Shown here piece after piece: positions 1-7,882 of a stretch of DNA of 35,279 nucleotides. The position numbers and the translations under genes were made by a program. Every line of letters starts with the position of its first letter. Position 1 is the stretch's first letter. The stretch is from Bacteroidota bacterium (GTDB taxonomy: Bacteria > Bacteroidota > Bacteroidia > Bacteroidales > F082), in the NCBI GenBank assembly GCA_003650365.1, contig QMPA01000009.1, positions 1 to 35,279 on the forward strand, in the 5' to 3' direction. The notes under the pieces are model-generated. The model did not search any database, was not told the origin of the DNA, and saw only the letters and a program-made list of their open reading frames with translations.

Positions 1-762
1 CCTTTCTGCTTTCGGAACAGTTTTGTCGAGATATGTATTCAGTAAAAAGTCATAAGTGTAGCCTGCATAAGTTCTGCCCAATTGATAAGCATACTCATAT
101 AAACTTGCTTTTTCGAGCGAATCGATATTGTAAACATAATTGATTCTTCCCGTGAAAAGATCGTAGCTGAAATCCCCTTCAAAATCATCGGTAATTAAAG
201 CGGTTGCAAAATAAACACTTGGTTTTTCACCATGAACATTCATCTGGTTTATTTCAATCCACGAATTCACATAAACAGCTTCCAGATCCTGATCGTGTGA
301 GTAGTAAGTATTATAAATCAGGGACTCATCTCTTTGGGTGTATATGGTTTCTTCCAGTTCAATCTGGGCAATATTAATGACGAAAGCATTGGAATCTACT
401 TCCATAAACTCAGCTACTTTGTGTTCATCAAAAACAGAAAAACCAAAGGCCGATAGTTCTTTTGTAAAACCAAAGGCGTAATTGGCTATAAATAGTGAAT
501 CGTTAAGGTATTGCAGGAATTTGGAATTTGCCATCAACACTGAATCAAATTGTGTTTCATCGGTAACACCTAGCGAGTCAAGCAGAAAAGTTTTCTGATT
601 GGTTTTAAACAAAAACTCCGGGAAAAACACCAGGGCTGACCTGTTTATTTTCTTATCTACAAAGCCAGCTGCAAACTTACGTTCAGAATTGCACGACAAC
701 AACAAACCTCCAACAAGGAACGTTATTATCAAGAGAATATATTGCCTTTTATGAGTGATCAT
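1..762 (-). CDS. Lipoprotein of unknown function, 3' end outside window
   Basis: The frame is open from an ATG at 762 to the window edge (254 codons), so the C-terminus is missing. The first 24 residues form a lipoprotein signal peptide: basic start, hydrophobic stretch, then a lipobox ending LLLSC with the lipidated cysteine at residue 24. The mature protein is soluble, acidic and rich in Tyr, Phe and Asp, without repeats, metal motifs or membrane segments. I do not recognise the family. It is transcribed divergently from the surface operon starting at 1043, with 280 bp between the start codons. A sequence TATTTTTG (minus strand, 771-778) matches the Bacteroidota -7 box but lies so close to the ATG that the transcript would be nearly leaderless. 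An envelope location is well supported; function is unknown. Confidence 0.8.
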   Translation of the reverse strand, partial: MITHKRQYILLIITFLVGGLLLSCNSERKFAAGFVDKKINRSALVFFPEFLFKTNQKTFLLDSLGVTDETQFDSVLMANSKFLQYLNDSLFIANYAFGFTKELSAFGFSVFDEHKVAEFMEVDSNAFVINIAQIELEETIYTQRDESLIYNTYYSHDQDLEAVYVNSWIEINQMNVHGEKPSVYFATALITDDFEGDFSYDLFTGRINYVYNIDSLEKASLYEYAYQLGRTYAGYTYDFLLNTYLDKTVPKAER

Positions 763-962
763 TAAGCCAGCAAAAATAGAAATTCCATTGGTAATGCAAA
801 AACGATAATTTGAAAATATCCCTTAAGTTTCAATTCCCAAAAAAACCTCAGGACTAATGTAATAGAACAGGAAAATGACACATATGTTATTTAGAACGTA
901 TTTAAATTAAGCAGTTAAGCGTAATTTAAATATGCAATTACCATACATATGAAAGGTTTTAT

Positions 963-970
963 TACTTTTG
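963..970 (+). promoter_or_regulatory. Bacteroidota-type -7 promoter box for the surface operon
   Basis: TACTTTTG fits TAnnTTTG exactly and lies about 70 bases upstream of the ATG at 1043, giving an AT-rich leader. No good TTTG -33 element is seen at the usual 19-21 base spacing, so the assignment rests on one box. Confidence 0.5.
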
Positions 971-1042
971 CCCGGAAAATTTTTAATCTTAAAACGAGCT
1001 TTCTTATTTATTCTAAAATTATTTAACCAAATTTATTTGATT

Positions 1043-1618
1043 ATGAAGACTTTAGTAAAAATTCTAATTAGTATTATTTTAATTGCAGGAATTACTGCAA
1101 CGATGAATGCACAGGTTGACAACGTAGATGCCCATGACATTACGATCACAATTCCTGAAGTTGCACTTCTTGACATTGAGCCCAATGGAAGTACAATTAC
1201 AATTGGTCCGGCAGCACCTTTAGAGGAAGGTGATCCTATTGATTTTTCGGCTGCCACCGACAACACATTATGGATGAATTACTCCTCAATAATAGGCTCA
1301 ACTACAGAACCTTCACGTGATGTAACTGTGTCTATTACTAATGGGACCTTGCCGGGGGGTATGGAACTAAAAGTACTGGCAGCAGCAGATGCTGGTAGTG
1401 GAGCTGGAACAGTAGGCACAGCAACTGCGGAAGTAACCCTTAGTGCAACAGGACAAAATGTAGTAACAGGGGTAGGAAGTTGCTATACAGGTACTGGTAC
1501 CGCAAACGGACATCAGATGACTTATACATTGATATTGTCAGCCCCGGCCAATTATGGCGATCTTGACTTTGATGATGCAACAACATTAACTGTTACATAC
1601 ACCCTTACAGATAATTAA
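1043..1618 (+). CDS. Secreted beta-rich putative surface subunit, paralogue of 5257-5814
   Basis: This is a 191-residue protein. The ATG at 1043 is chosen because it begins a clean signal peptide (basic start, ILISIILIAGI core, cleavage after MNAQ); the frame extends upstream to a TTG at 968, which would bury the signal. The mature part is all-beta in character, rich in Thr, Gly and Ala, and nearly free of Lys and Arg. It aligns along its whole length with the product of 5257-5814: shared blocks are L-x-DIEP, W-x-NYS, V-x-I-x-NG, a GxGAG stretch, YTGxGxxNGHQxTY and the final strand TLTVTYTLTDN. Such short exported proteins with a conserved C-terminal strand recall fimbrial subunits and, in the last strand, WxL proteins, but that is inference. 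It is the first gene of the operon and is followed by a terminator hairpin, as expected for an abundant major subunit. Confidence 0.8.
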   Translation: MKTLVKILISIILIAGITATMNAQVDNVDAHDITITIPEVALLDIEPNGSTITIGPAAPLEEGDPIDFSAATDNTLWMNYSSIIGSTTEPSRDVTVSITNGTLPGGMELKVLAAADAGSGAGTVGTATAEVTLSATGQNVVTGVGSCYTGTGTANGHQMTYTLILSAPANYGDLDFDDATTLTVTYTLTDN

Positions 1619-1635
1619 GAAGGGTAGAATTAATG

Positions 1636-1680
1636 AAAAGGCACTCCTGTTGAAAACAGATCAACCGGGACTGCCTTTTT
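1636..1680 (+). terminator. Rho-independent terminator or attenuator inside the surface operon
   Basis: AAAAGGCA at 1636-1643 pairs with TGCCTTTT at 1672-1679. A second inner stem, GTTGA with TCAAC, closes a short loop, and a run of five T follows the stem (1676-1680). It lies 18 bases after the stop of the first gene and before the ATG at 1713. All five genes run the same way, so it would reduce rather than end transcription of the downstream chaperone- and usher-like genes. Confidence 0.75.
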
Positions 1681-1712
1681 ATGCATACAGGTTTTTAAGA
1701 TACCCAATTATT

Positions 1713-2525
1713 ATGATTAAGCATAATTTATGGATGTCTGTTATTTGGGCGTCACTTTTTCTATTATTTTTTTCCAGTAGTACTTTAGCTAATATTATTG
1801 TTGTGAATGGCTTAACCCATGAATACAAAGCTTTATCTGGAGAAACATATCGGGGAACAGTAGAAGTACAAAACAATAGTGATAAGGATCAGTATGTAAA
1901 GATTTACCAGAAAGACTACTTTTTTTTCCATACGGGTGAAATACTATATAACGATCCCGGAAGTAGTGAGCGCTCAAATGCGAATTGGATCACACTTAGC
2001 AACAATTACACAAAACTTGCTGCCGGTGAAAAATTGTCTATTCAATATGAAGTTACAGTACCAAATTCTGACTCGCTTATCGGGAGTTATTGGAGCCTGA
2101 TAATGATAGAAGGTGTTAATGACATTGACACCAATAACATAACAGGTGGAATAAGCATTCAGTCGGTGATGCGTTATGCTGTTCAGATTATTACAAATAT
2201 AAATGAAAGCGGACTGAGGAAATTGGAGTTTATTAATGTCAGCTTACTAAACGAAGACAGTACCAAGTTTCTGCAAGTAGATATAAAGAATACCGGTGAA
2301 AGATTCATGAGTCCTGTATTAAAACTGGAATTATTTGATTCTATAGGTAATTCAGCCGGTATATTTGAAGCTGTAAAACGGAAAGTCTATCCCGGAACAT
2401 CTACACGCTCACGGGTGATTATTGATGACGTTCCACCGGGCCTGTACCAGGCACTTTTAATAGCTGATAATGGAGATGAATATGTATTCGGACTTAATCT
2501 ATCTCTTGAAATCGAAGATGATTAG
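1713..2525 (+). CDS. Exported two-domain Ig-like protein, chaperone/WxLIP-like
   Basis: This is a 270-residue protein. The ATG at 1713 starts a signal peptide (MIKHNLWMSVIWAS, then a hydrophobic core and cleavage near STLA); an upstream TTG at 1650 in the same frame lies inside the terminator hairpin and is rejected. The mature protein appears to hold two beta-sandwich domains, roughly residues 28-145 and 150-265. The first has the pattern seen in PapD-like and WxL-interacting proteins: V-x-V-x-N-x-SDK, a strand with YFFFHTGEI, then WITLSNNYTKLAAGE and a GSYWSLIMIEG strand. The second begins with VDIKNTGERFMSPVL. No Cys pair or membrane anchor is seen. Its stop overlaps the start of the barrel gene by 8 bases, so the two are probably translationally coupled. 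A periplasmic chaperone or surface partner for the small subunits is my inference. Confidence 0.7.
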   Translation: MIKHNLWMSVIWASLFLLFFSSSTLANIIVVNGLTHEYKALSGETYRGTVEVQNNSDKDQYVKIYQKDYFFFHTGEILYNDPGSSERSNANWITLSNNYTKLAAGEKLSIQYEVTVPNSDSLIGSYWSLIMIEGVNDIDTNNITGGISIQSVMRYAVQIITNINESGLRKLEFINVSLLNEDSTKFLQVDIKNTGERFMSPVLKLELFDSIGNSAGIFEAVKRKVYPGTSTRSRVIIDDVPPGLYQALLIADNGDEYVFGLNLSLEIEDD

Positions 2526-5250
2526 AAAACCTCTAATCAAGATTGTAATTTTCTTGTTCTTCTCTGTCACGAGTGTTTATGGAGAAAGACTAGAGCTCTC
2601 CACACCTATTAGTAAAGAAGTTCAGGCCAAGCCTGGCAAAGTTTGTTCAATACTCTATCAGCTTGACAACGATTATAACGAACAAAAAACCGTAAGCACC
2701 AGGCTGATATTACCCGACAAATGGCAAGTAGTCACACAACAGGATCATCAGGTTCTGGCAGCACACGAAAGCAGAACAGGACTATTTAGCTTTCGTATTC
2801 CTGAATACACACCTGCCGGCCAATACACTATTTCTTACGAAATAACAGGTATTTCTGATAAATCAACTTCAACAAGATTTGAAGTGATAGTTCAGGTTGA
2901 AGAAGTTGTAGAATTGTCTATGGAACTCATTTCTTCAAACAATCACATTGTTGCCGGAAATCAGGCTTCAGCCCAGTTTATTGTTTATAATGAGGGAAAT
3001 TCTGCACAAACTGTTCTGCTCGAGGCCAGTAACTGCTTGATTAGTGGGAACAACACCATCCTGCTCAATCCGGGGGAATCGCGAATCGTCAATGTAGATG
3101 CAAACTCACTGGACAGTTACACCAGGGTTACCAGCCAAAGTTTCCGCTTAACAGCAAGAATCAGCGGACAGGAAGAAGTGTTTACCGACTTGTATCATAA
3201 TTACAAAGTCATACCTGTAAAGGAGGCCGAAAATGACCTATTCTTTAGGTTTCCTGTCGAGATCAGTGCCCGGTACATTTTCAGGAATTACAAAGATGAC
3301 TTTCGTTCAGGGTTTCAAGGACAGATCTACGGCAACGGTTTTATCGACTTGCCCAAAACAAAACAATTGACTTTTCTGGCAAGGGGTCCCAATCAATTTG
3401 ATCTTTCAGTATTGGGGATGTACGATCAATATTATATTGCTTATCAACAAAAGGAATTTAGTGGGTTTTTGGGCGACAAAGCATACAGGCTGAGCCCGCT
3501 TACAGAAATGTCGCGTTATGGCAGGGGCGCCGAAGGGCAACTACGAATAAAGCGTATTGAAGTCGGTGCTTTTTACCAGCAACCCCGATTTTATCCTGAT
3601 ATTCAGGATGAAATGGCCGGCTACTTAAATGTCAGATTTTATAAGGGCAATACTATTGGGATTAGCTATTTGCGTAAAAGGTATTCGGAAAACCCTGATG
3701 ACGCACATCTTATCAGCCTAAAGTCAAGCCTGAGACCATTTGCAAATACAGTCCTTGATATTGAACTGTCAAAGGGTTTCATCGGCGATAAAAGTGATTA
3801 TGGTTTCTATACAAACTTTATTGGTAATTGGGGAAAAGTAAATGTTTCGGCAACGCTGTTGTATGCGGGTAAATACTATCCGGGCTATTATACAAATTCA
3901 CTGTTTTATACGGTAATGGCCAACTGGCGAATCACCAAAAGGCTTAATGTGAGTGCGAATATCCGACAAGACTATAAAAATGCTGCTCAGGATACCTTAT
4001 TTGGTACAGCACCATACAACCAGGGTTATTATGTTGGTGTAGGATACATGTTTCAAAATAATATAGACCTACGCTTGTATTACGACTATAAAGAACGGAT
4101 AGACCGGGCAGAAAAAAAGAAATTCCATTACCGCGAACATGTAATCAGGTTGTATTATTCGCACGACATCAGGCGATTTAGCTATTCGCTAAATGGCGAA
4201 GTTGGAAATACCGAAAACATGCTTATCACCACCGGCAACCGGTTTTCTGATGCATACCGCCTGGCTCTCGACTTGTATTACCGTATTGGTAACCGGATAC
4301 AAATAAGTGCCATGGGTAGCTTTATGTCGAACAACCGATATTCAGAAACAACACAAAATCTTTGGGTAATAGGAGGAAGCATTTCAGGTAGAATAGCTAA
4401 GAAACTTTATTTATTTATTCGCTACCAAAGCGATTATGAAATTGAAGAGTATTATCGGGACAGAAGTATCTTTACGGCTAATATCGACTGGTATATCAGC
4501 AGGAATCACAAATTATCGGCAATTGGAAATTATGCCCTTGTTCAAAAGCAGTTAGATTTAAAGGATTATTCAGCAGGATTTACCTACACTTATAGCTTTG
4601 GTGTCCCTTTAAAGAGAACGGCAGAAGCGGGGTCTATCAATGGAAAGATTAACAATATTTCTGCCCAGCGTGTTGAAGGCATTATTTTGCAATTAAATGG
4701 CCACTCTGTAATAACCGGGAATGATGGTAGTTTTGCATTGAAGAATATAAATCCCGGGACATATTTCTTACTAATCGACAGAAGCACGATTGGATTTGAT
4801 GAACTACCTGATGTTCAAACACCAATTAAAGTAGAAGTTATCGGTGGACAAGAAACTTTTATAACTTTTGGTTTGACTACTGCGGCAAAAGTTTTTGGTA
4901 AAATAGAAGTGAAAAACGAGGGAAAACAGTCGAAGATACTTAGTAGTGATGGTGATATCGGACACCTGATACTGGAGTTAATGAATGATGATGAATCAAT
5001 AAAAATTATAAGCGATGAGATGGGTAAATATGTGTTTCCACAGGTTCGCCCCGGAAAATGGAATTTGAAAATCTATCCAAATGGTATGGCCAGAAACTAC
5101 CGCATTGAAAAGGATATCTATCAGTTAGATTTAGAGCAAGGTGAGCAAATTGATATTCCCATTATACTTATTAAGAAAGAAAGGAATATTATTTTTGTAA
5201 ACAATACACTTGACTTGACAGAAAGCAATCTTAAAGTCGAAAAAAAGTAA
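2518..5250 (+). CDS. Usher-like outer-membrane beta-barrel with Ig-like and CarboxypepD-regulatory-like domains
   Basis: This is a 910-residue protein starting at the ATG at 2518, which overlaps the upstream stop and opens a typical signal peptide (MIRKPLIKIVIFLFF..VYG); an earlier in-frame ATG at 2470 would hide the signal. Domains in order: two Ig-like domains (about 25-125 and 130-235, with NEW3-like patterns such as VAGNQASAQFIVYNEGN), then about 460 residues of alternating strands rich in Tyr, Arg and Gly that look like an outer-membrane barrel (240-700). Two carboxypeptidase-regulatory-like domains follow (about 705-785 with GSINGKI and NGHSVITGNDGSFALKNI, then 795-880 with DEMGKYVFPQVRPGKW). 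The order resembles fimbrial ushers and large CarboxypepD_reg outer-membrane proteins, but I cannot see the plug of a classical FimD usher. It is probably the export or assembly platform for the operon's small proteins. Confidence 0.75.
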   Translation: MIRKPLIKIVIFLFFSVTSVYGERLELSTPISKEVQAKPGKVCSILYQLDNDYNEQKTVSTRLILPDKWQVVTQQDHQVLAAHESRTGLFSFRIPEYTPAGQYTISYEITGISDKSTSTRFEVIVQVEEVVELSMELISSNNHIVAGNQASAQFIVYNEGNSAQTVLLEASNCLISGNNTILLNPGESRIVNVDANSLDSYTRVTSQSFRLTARISGQEEVFTDLYHNYKVIPVKEAENDLFFRFPVEISARYIFRNYKDDFRSGFQGQIYGNGFIDLPKTKQLTFLARGPNQFDLSVLGMYDQYYIAYQQKEFSGFLGDKAYRLSPLTEMSRYGRGAEGQLRIKRIEVGAFYQQPRFYPDIQDEMAGYLNVRFYKGNTIGISYLRKRYSENPDDAHLISLKSSLRPFANTVLDIELSKGFIGDKSDYGFYTNFIGNWGKVNVSATLLYAGKYYPGYYTNSLFYTVMANWRITKRLNVSANIRQDYKNAAQDTLFGTAPYNQGYYVGVGYMFQNNIDLRLYYDYKERIDRAEKKKFHYREHVIRLYYSHDIRRFSYSLNGEVGNTENMLITTGNRFSDAYRLALDLYYRIGNRIQISAMGSFMSNNRYSETTQNLWVIGGSISGRIAKKLYLFIRYQSDYEIEEYYRDRSIFTANIDWYISRNHKLSAIGNYALVQKQLDLKDYSAGFTYTYSFGVPLKRTAEAGSINGKINNISAQRVEGIILQLNGHSVITGNDGSFALKNINPGTYFLLIDRSTIGFDELPDVQTPIKVEVIGGQETFITFGLTTAAKVFGKIEVKNEGKQSKILSSDGDIGHLILELMNDDESIKIISDEMGKYVFPQVRPGKWNLKIYPNGMARNYRIEKDIYQLDLEQGEQIDIPIILIKKERNIIFVNNTLDLTESNLKVEKK

Positions 5251-5256
5251 ACTGAT

Positions 5257-5814
5257 TTGAAGAAGACCAAACACCATATTACTACACTTGCGCTAATACT
5301 TGCTTTGTCGGCTATTGTATCTACAACACAAGCCCAGGTTACTGATAATGCTAATTTGCGATTAAAACTATATCAGCTTGCATTTATTGACCTTGAACCC
5401 GATAATGGCATTATTTCTTTTTCATTAGCGCAGCCAACAAATCCGGGCTTACCAGCCGAGTCTGGCAACAACAACTCGAAATGGATCAATTATTCCTGCT
5501 GTGTAAAAAACAGCAAACCTGACCGCTACATTACAGTAGAAATAAACAATGGAAGCATTCCGCCAGGACTTGAGCTTCAGCTAAGTGCCTCGTCGTATTC
5601 CGGAACTGGGGCGGGGTTACTGGGAAGCCCGTCAGGAACTGTCGTTTTAACTGCCATTGCGCAAACTCTAATTAGTGGGATACGCGGCTCCTATACAGGG
5701 AACGGTGCAAATAATGGCCACCAACTAACATATAATTTGGTTATCACAGACTATAGCTTGCTTGATTATGATCAGTCATCAACAATCCAGGTAGTTTATA
5801 CAATTGTTGATTAA
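5257..5814 (+). CDS. Secreted beta-rich putative surface subunit with TTG start
   Basis: This is a 185-residue paralogue of the first subunit (1043-1618). The start must be the TTG at 5257: a stop codon lies just upstream in the same frame (5248-5250), the signal peptide MKKTKHHITTLALILALSA..TQAQ begins there, and the protein has no internal Met. Shared with its paralogue are the IDLEP block, W-x-NYS, the NGSIPPGLEL segment, GTGAG, YTGNGANNGHQLTY and the final strand STIQVVYTIVD. It contains an adjacent Cys-Cys after NYS that the paralogue lacks. It lies 6 bases after the barrel gene and 9 bases before the next, clearly in one operon. The weak start codon and distal position suggest a lower-abundance minor or tip subunit, which is inference. 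Confidence 0.8.
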   Translation: MKKTKHHITTLALILALSAIVSTTQAQVTDNANLRLKLYQLAFIDLEPDNGIISFSLAQPTNPGLPAESGNNNSKWINYSCCVKNSKPDRYITVEINNGSIPPGLELQLSASSYSGTGAGLLGSPSGTVVLTAIAQTLISGIRGSYTGNGANNGHQLTYNLVITDYSLLDYDQSSTIQVVYTIVD

Positions 5815-5823
5815 ACAAAACCA

Positions 5824-6327
5824 ATGAAAGGAATAGAAAATAAAATACGCCACTTATTGACATTAGCTATGTTTCTCCTTAGTTTTTCTACGCTTTTCGG
5901 ACAAGCGACCGTAACTGTCTGGGGGAACTGGCGGCAAAATGTCGAAGCTACGGAAATTACCAATGCTGGTGATGATTTTCCAAATGTTTACGAAAGTGCA
6001 GCAGACCAATCAAGGTTAAGAGTAAGAAGACAACCTACTTCGCAATTATTTCCTTGGAGGATTGACGTAAGGGGTGATATTGTTACATGGGACAATAGGT
6101 TGGAAATATGGATCAGAAGAACCAATGATGGAATTAGTATTACTCCGGGCGCCACGATAACCGGAGGGATGGTTTACCAACAGATATCAATTTTCGATCA
6201 ATACTTTTTCGAGGGGAATGGTTCTATCAGAAGAATTGCATTGCAATACCAATACAGGGGTGTTTCAGTAGTTATTCCTGCTAAAACATACAGACAAACA
6301 ATTGTTTACACCTTAACAGAGCTTTGA
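5824..6327 (+). CDS. Third small secreted protein of the surface operon
   Basis: This is a 167-residue protein with a signal peptide (MKGIENKIRHLLTLAMFLLS..LFGQ) and an all-beta mature part that is richer in Arg and Trp than the two paralogous subunits. It is not an obvious full-length paralogue, but its last strand, TYRQTIVYTLTEL, matches the ends TVTYTLTDN and QVVYTIVD of the other two. I do not recognise the family. As the last gene of the operon it may be an adaptor, tip or anchoring subunit. It ends 9 bases before the convergent propeller gene, and I see no strong terminator between them. Confidence 0.7.
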   Translation: MKGIENKIRHLLTLAMFLLSFSTLFGQATVTVWGNWRQNVEATEITNAGDDFPNVYESAADQSRLRVRRQPTSQLFPWRIDVRGDIVTWDNRLEIWIRRTNDGISITPGATITGGMVYQQISIFDQYFFEGNGSIRRIALQYQYRGVSVVIPAKTYRQTIVYTLTEL

Positions 6328-6336
6328 GCACCAGCA

Positions 6337-7728
6337 TCATTTGTCTTTATGCACTAATGTAACCCCCAATTTACTTACTATCCAAACCGCCTCGTTTTTG
6401 TCTTTGAAAATGTCCAGAATGCGGTCATCTGCAAGGCCCGAGTCTTCTGTAAAATGCTCCATTTTATTTTCACTGTAATGATATATGCCATCCCTTCCCG
6501 TTCCCAGCCATATACTTTCCTTGTTCTCGACAAATATTACATTAACGTCCCATTTTCCATCAGCTTTCAAAAGCTGTTCCCAACTGCCCTCATTAAACTG
6601 ATAGAAAGCATTTTCACCAGCCAGCCAAATACCGTGTCGGTCTTTTTTGATCATTGAATATTCCTTATCAATAAGCCCGTCCTTTTTGCCGTATTTATAC
6701 CATCCGTTGCTCTTAAAAACAGCCACTCCCCCTTTTGCAAAAGCAATTACATCTTCGCCATTCATTGTCAGGGATTCGACTTCATCTTTTAGTTTAAAAT
6801 CATTTTTAGTAAATGATTGCCATTTTCCTTCTTTAAACAAACCCAGGCCCGCAAATTTCAGGTTGTTGTATGCAAATGCCCATATTCGGATCTTATTATC
6901 TTGTTGCAATTTTACAATACGATTCCCACTTAAGCCATCTTTTTTATTGTAGTGTTTCCATCCATCAGTTCCCTGCCTGGCAACACCATTGTCCATGGCC
7001 GCCCATATATTCCCATCCTTATCTTCCAGAACAAATAAAACCTTTTCGCTTTTTAGCTCTTTTTCTTTGTAGGTTTTCCAATTCACTCCGTCAAATTCAA
7101 AGGCTCCTTCCATTGAACTCAACCAAATATTGCCCTTACTGTCCTGAAAAAGTCTTGTAAAATAATCAGTTGTATAACCCGGAATAATGGCAGAAGTGCC
7201 ACCAATAATATCATTAAAATCAACCCAACGATCACCACTATACATATGTAACATGCCATTGGAAAGGGAGAAATTCATTTGTGCTGAAGCGTTAACTACT
7301 TGCAAATATTCACTTGTAATCCAAAGTCTTCCCTGCCGGTCTTCCATAAAAAACTTTGGTATAAATTTATCGTCATCTTCTTTTACGAAGCTTGTCCAAT
7401 ACTTGCTGTTATAAATAAAAAGGCCTTCGGAACTACCTACCCAAATATTTCTTTTGCTATCTTCAAATAGCACATTAACCCTGCCAATTGTTTTAGGTTT
7501 TCCTGACTTACTGTCTTCGATATTTTTAAGCGCATACCATTTCGATCCGCTATAAGCCGTTAAGCCATTCGAAGTCCCAATCCATACCACACCCTTTGAA
7601 TCAACCAGGGTTACGGTGACCTCCGAAGAGGTAAGGCCATCTTTTTTTGTATGGGACTCGAAACTTTTTTGTGCTGTCAAGTGGAAATGGCAGACACAAA
7701 GTATCAGTAGAAATAGTTTTGTTTTCAT
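6337..7728 (-). CDS. Secreted two-component-regulator-propeller (Reg_prop) protein
   Basis: This is a 463-residue exported protein (signal peptide MKTKLFLLILCVCHFHLTAQ). The rest is made of propeller repeats of the type W-x-G-T-x-x-G-L-x-x-Y: VWIGTSNGLTAYSG, IWVGSSEGLFIYN, IWLSSMEGAFEFD, IWAAMDNGVARQG, IWLGTGRDGIYHYS and VWIVSKLGVTLV, with degenerate copies between. In Bacteroidota these blades usually form the periplasmic sensor of hybrid two-component systems. Here the protein stops after the propeller, with no membrane segment, kinase or DNA-binding domain, so it cannot signal alone. It may be a binding or scaffold protein, or lend its sensor role to a kinase elsewhere. It converges on the surface operon. 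Confidence 0.85.
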   Translation of the reverse strand: MKTKLFLLILCVCHFHLTAQKSFESHTKKDGLTSSEVTVTLVDSKGVVWIGTSNGLTAYSGSKWYALKNIEDSKSGKPKTIGRVNVLFEDSKRNIWVGSSEGLFIYNSKYWTSFVKEDDDKFIPKFFMEDRQGRLWITSEYLQVVNASAQMNFSLSNGMLHMYSGDRWVDFNDIIGGTSAIIPGYTTDYFTRLFQDSKGNIWLSSMEGAFEFDGVNWKTYKEKELKSEKVLFVLEDKDGNIWAAMDNGVARQGTDGWKHYNKKDGLSGNRIVKLQQDNKIRIWAFAYNNLKFAGLGLFKEGKWQSFTKNDFKLKDEVESLTMNGEDVIAFAKGGVAVFKSNGWYKYGKKDGLIDKEYSMIKKDRHGIWLAGENAFYQFNEGSWEQLLKADGKWDVNVIFVENKESIWLGTGRDGIYHYSENKMEHFTEDSGLADDRILDIFKDKNEAVWIVSKLGVTLVHKDK

Positions 7729-7882
7729 CGGTTGCGACCTTTTTTACAAAAAAATCAGACTTTAAAAGTAGGCCTTTTTTACGAGAGAGAATAGAAGTAT
7801 GGATGTTAAACACTCCCTAATAGACAAACGCTTAACTACAATCGGTCAACAGTAAGTTGATAAAGTCCAATTGCTATTTCTA

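Noticed and set aside
968-1042. Extended N-terminus of the first surface subunit from a TTG
   Set aside because: It would put 25 residues before a clean signal peptide and starts inside the promoter box.
1650-1712. Upstream TTG start for the chaperone-like protein
   Set aside because: The codons lie within the terminator hairpin, and the signal peptide begins at the later ATG.
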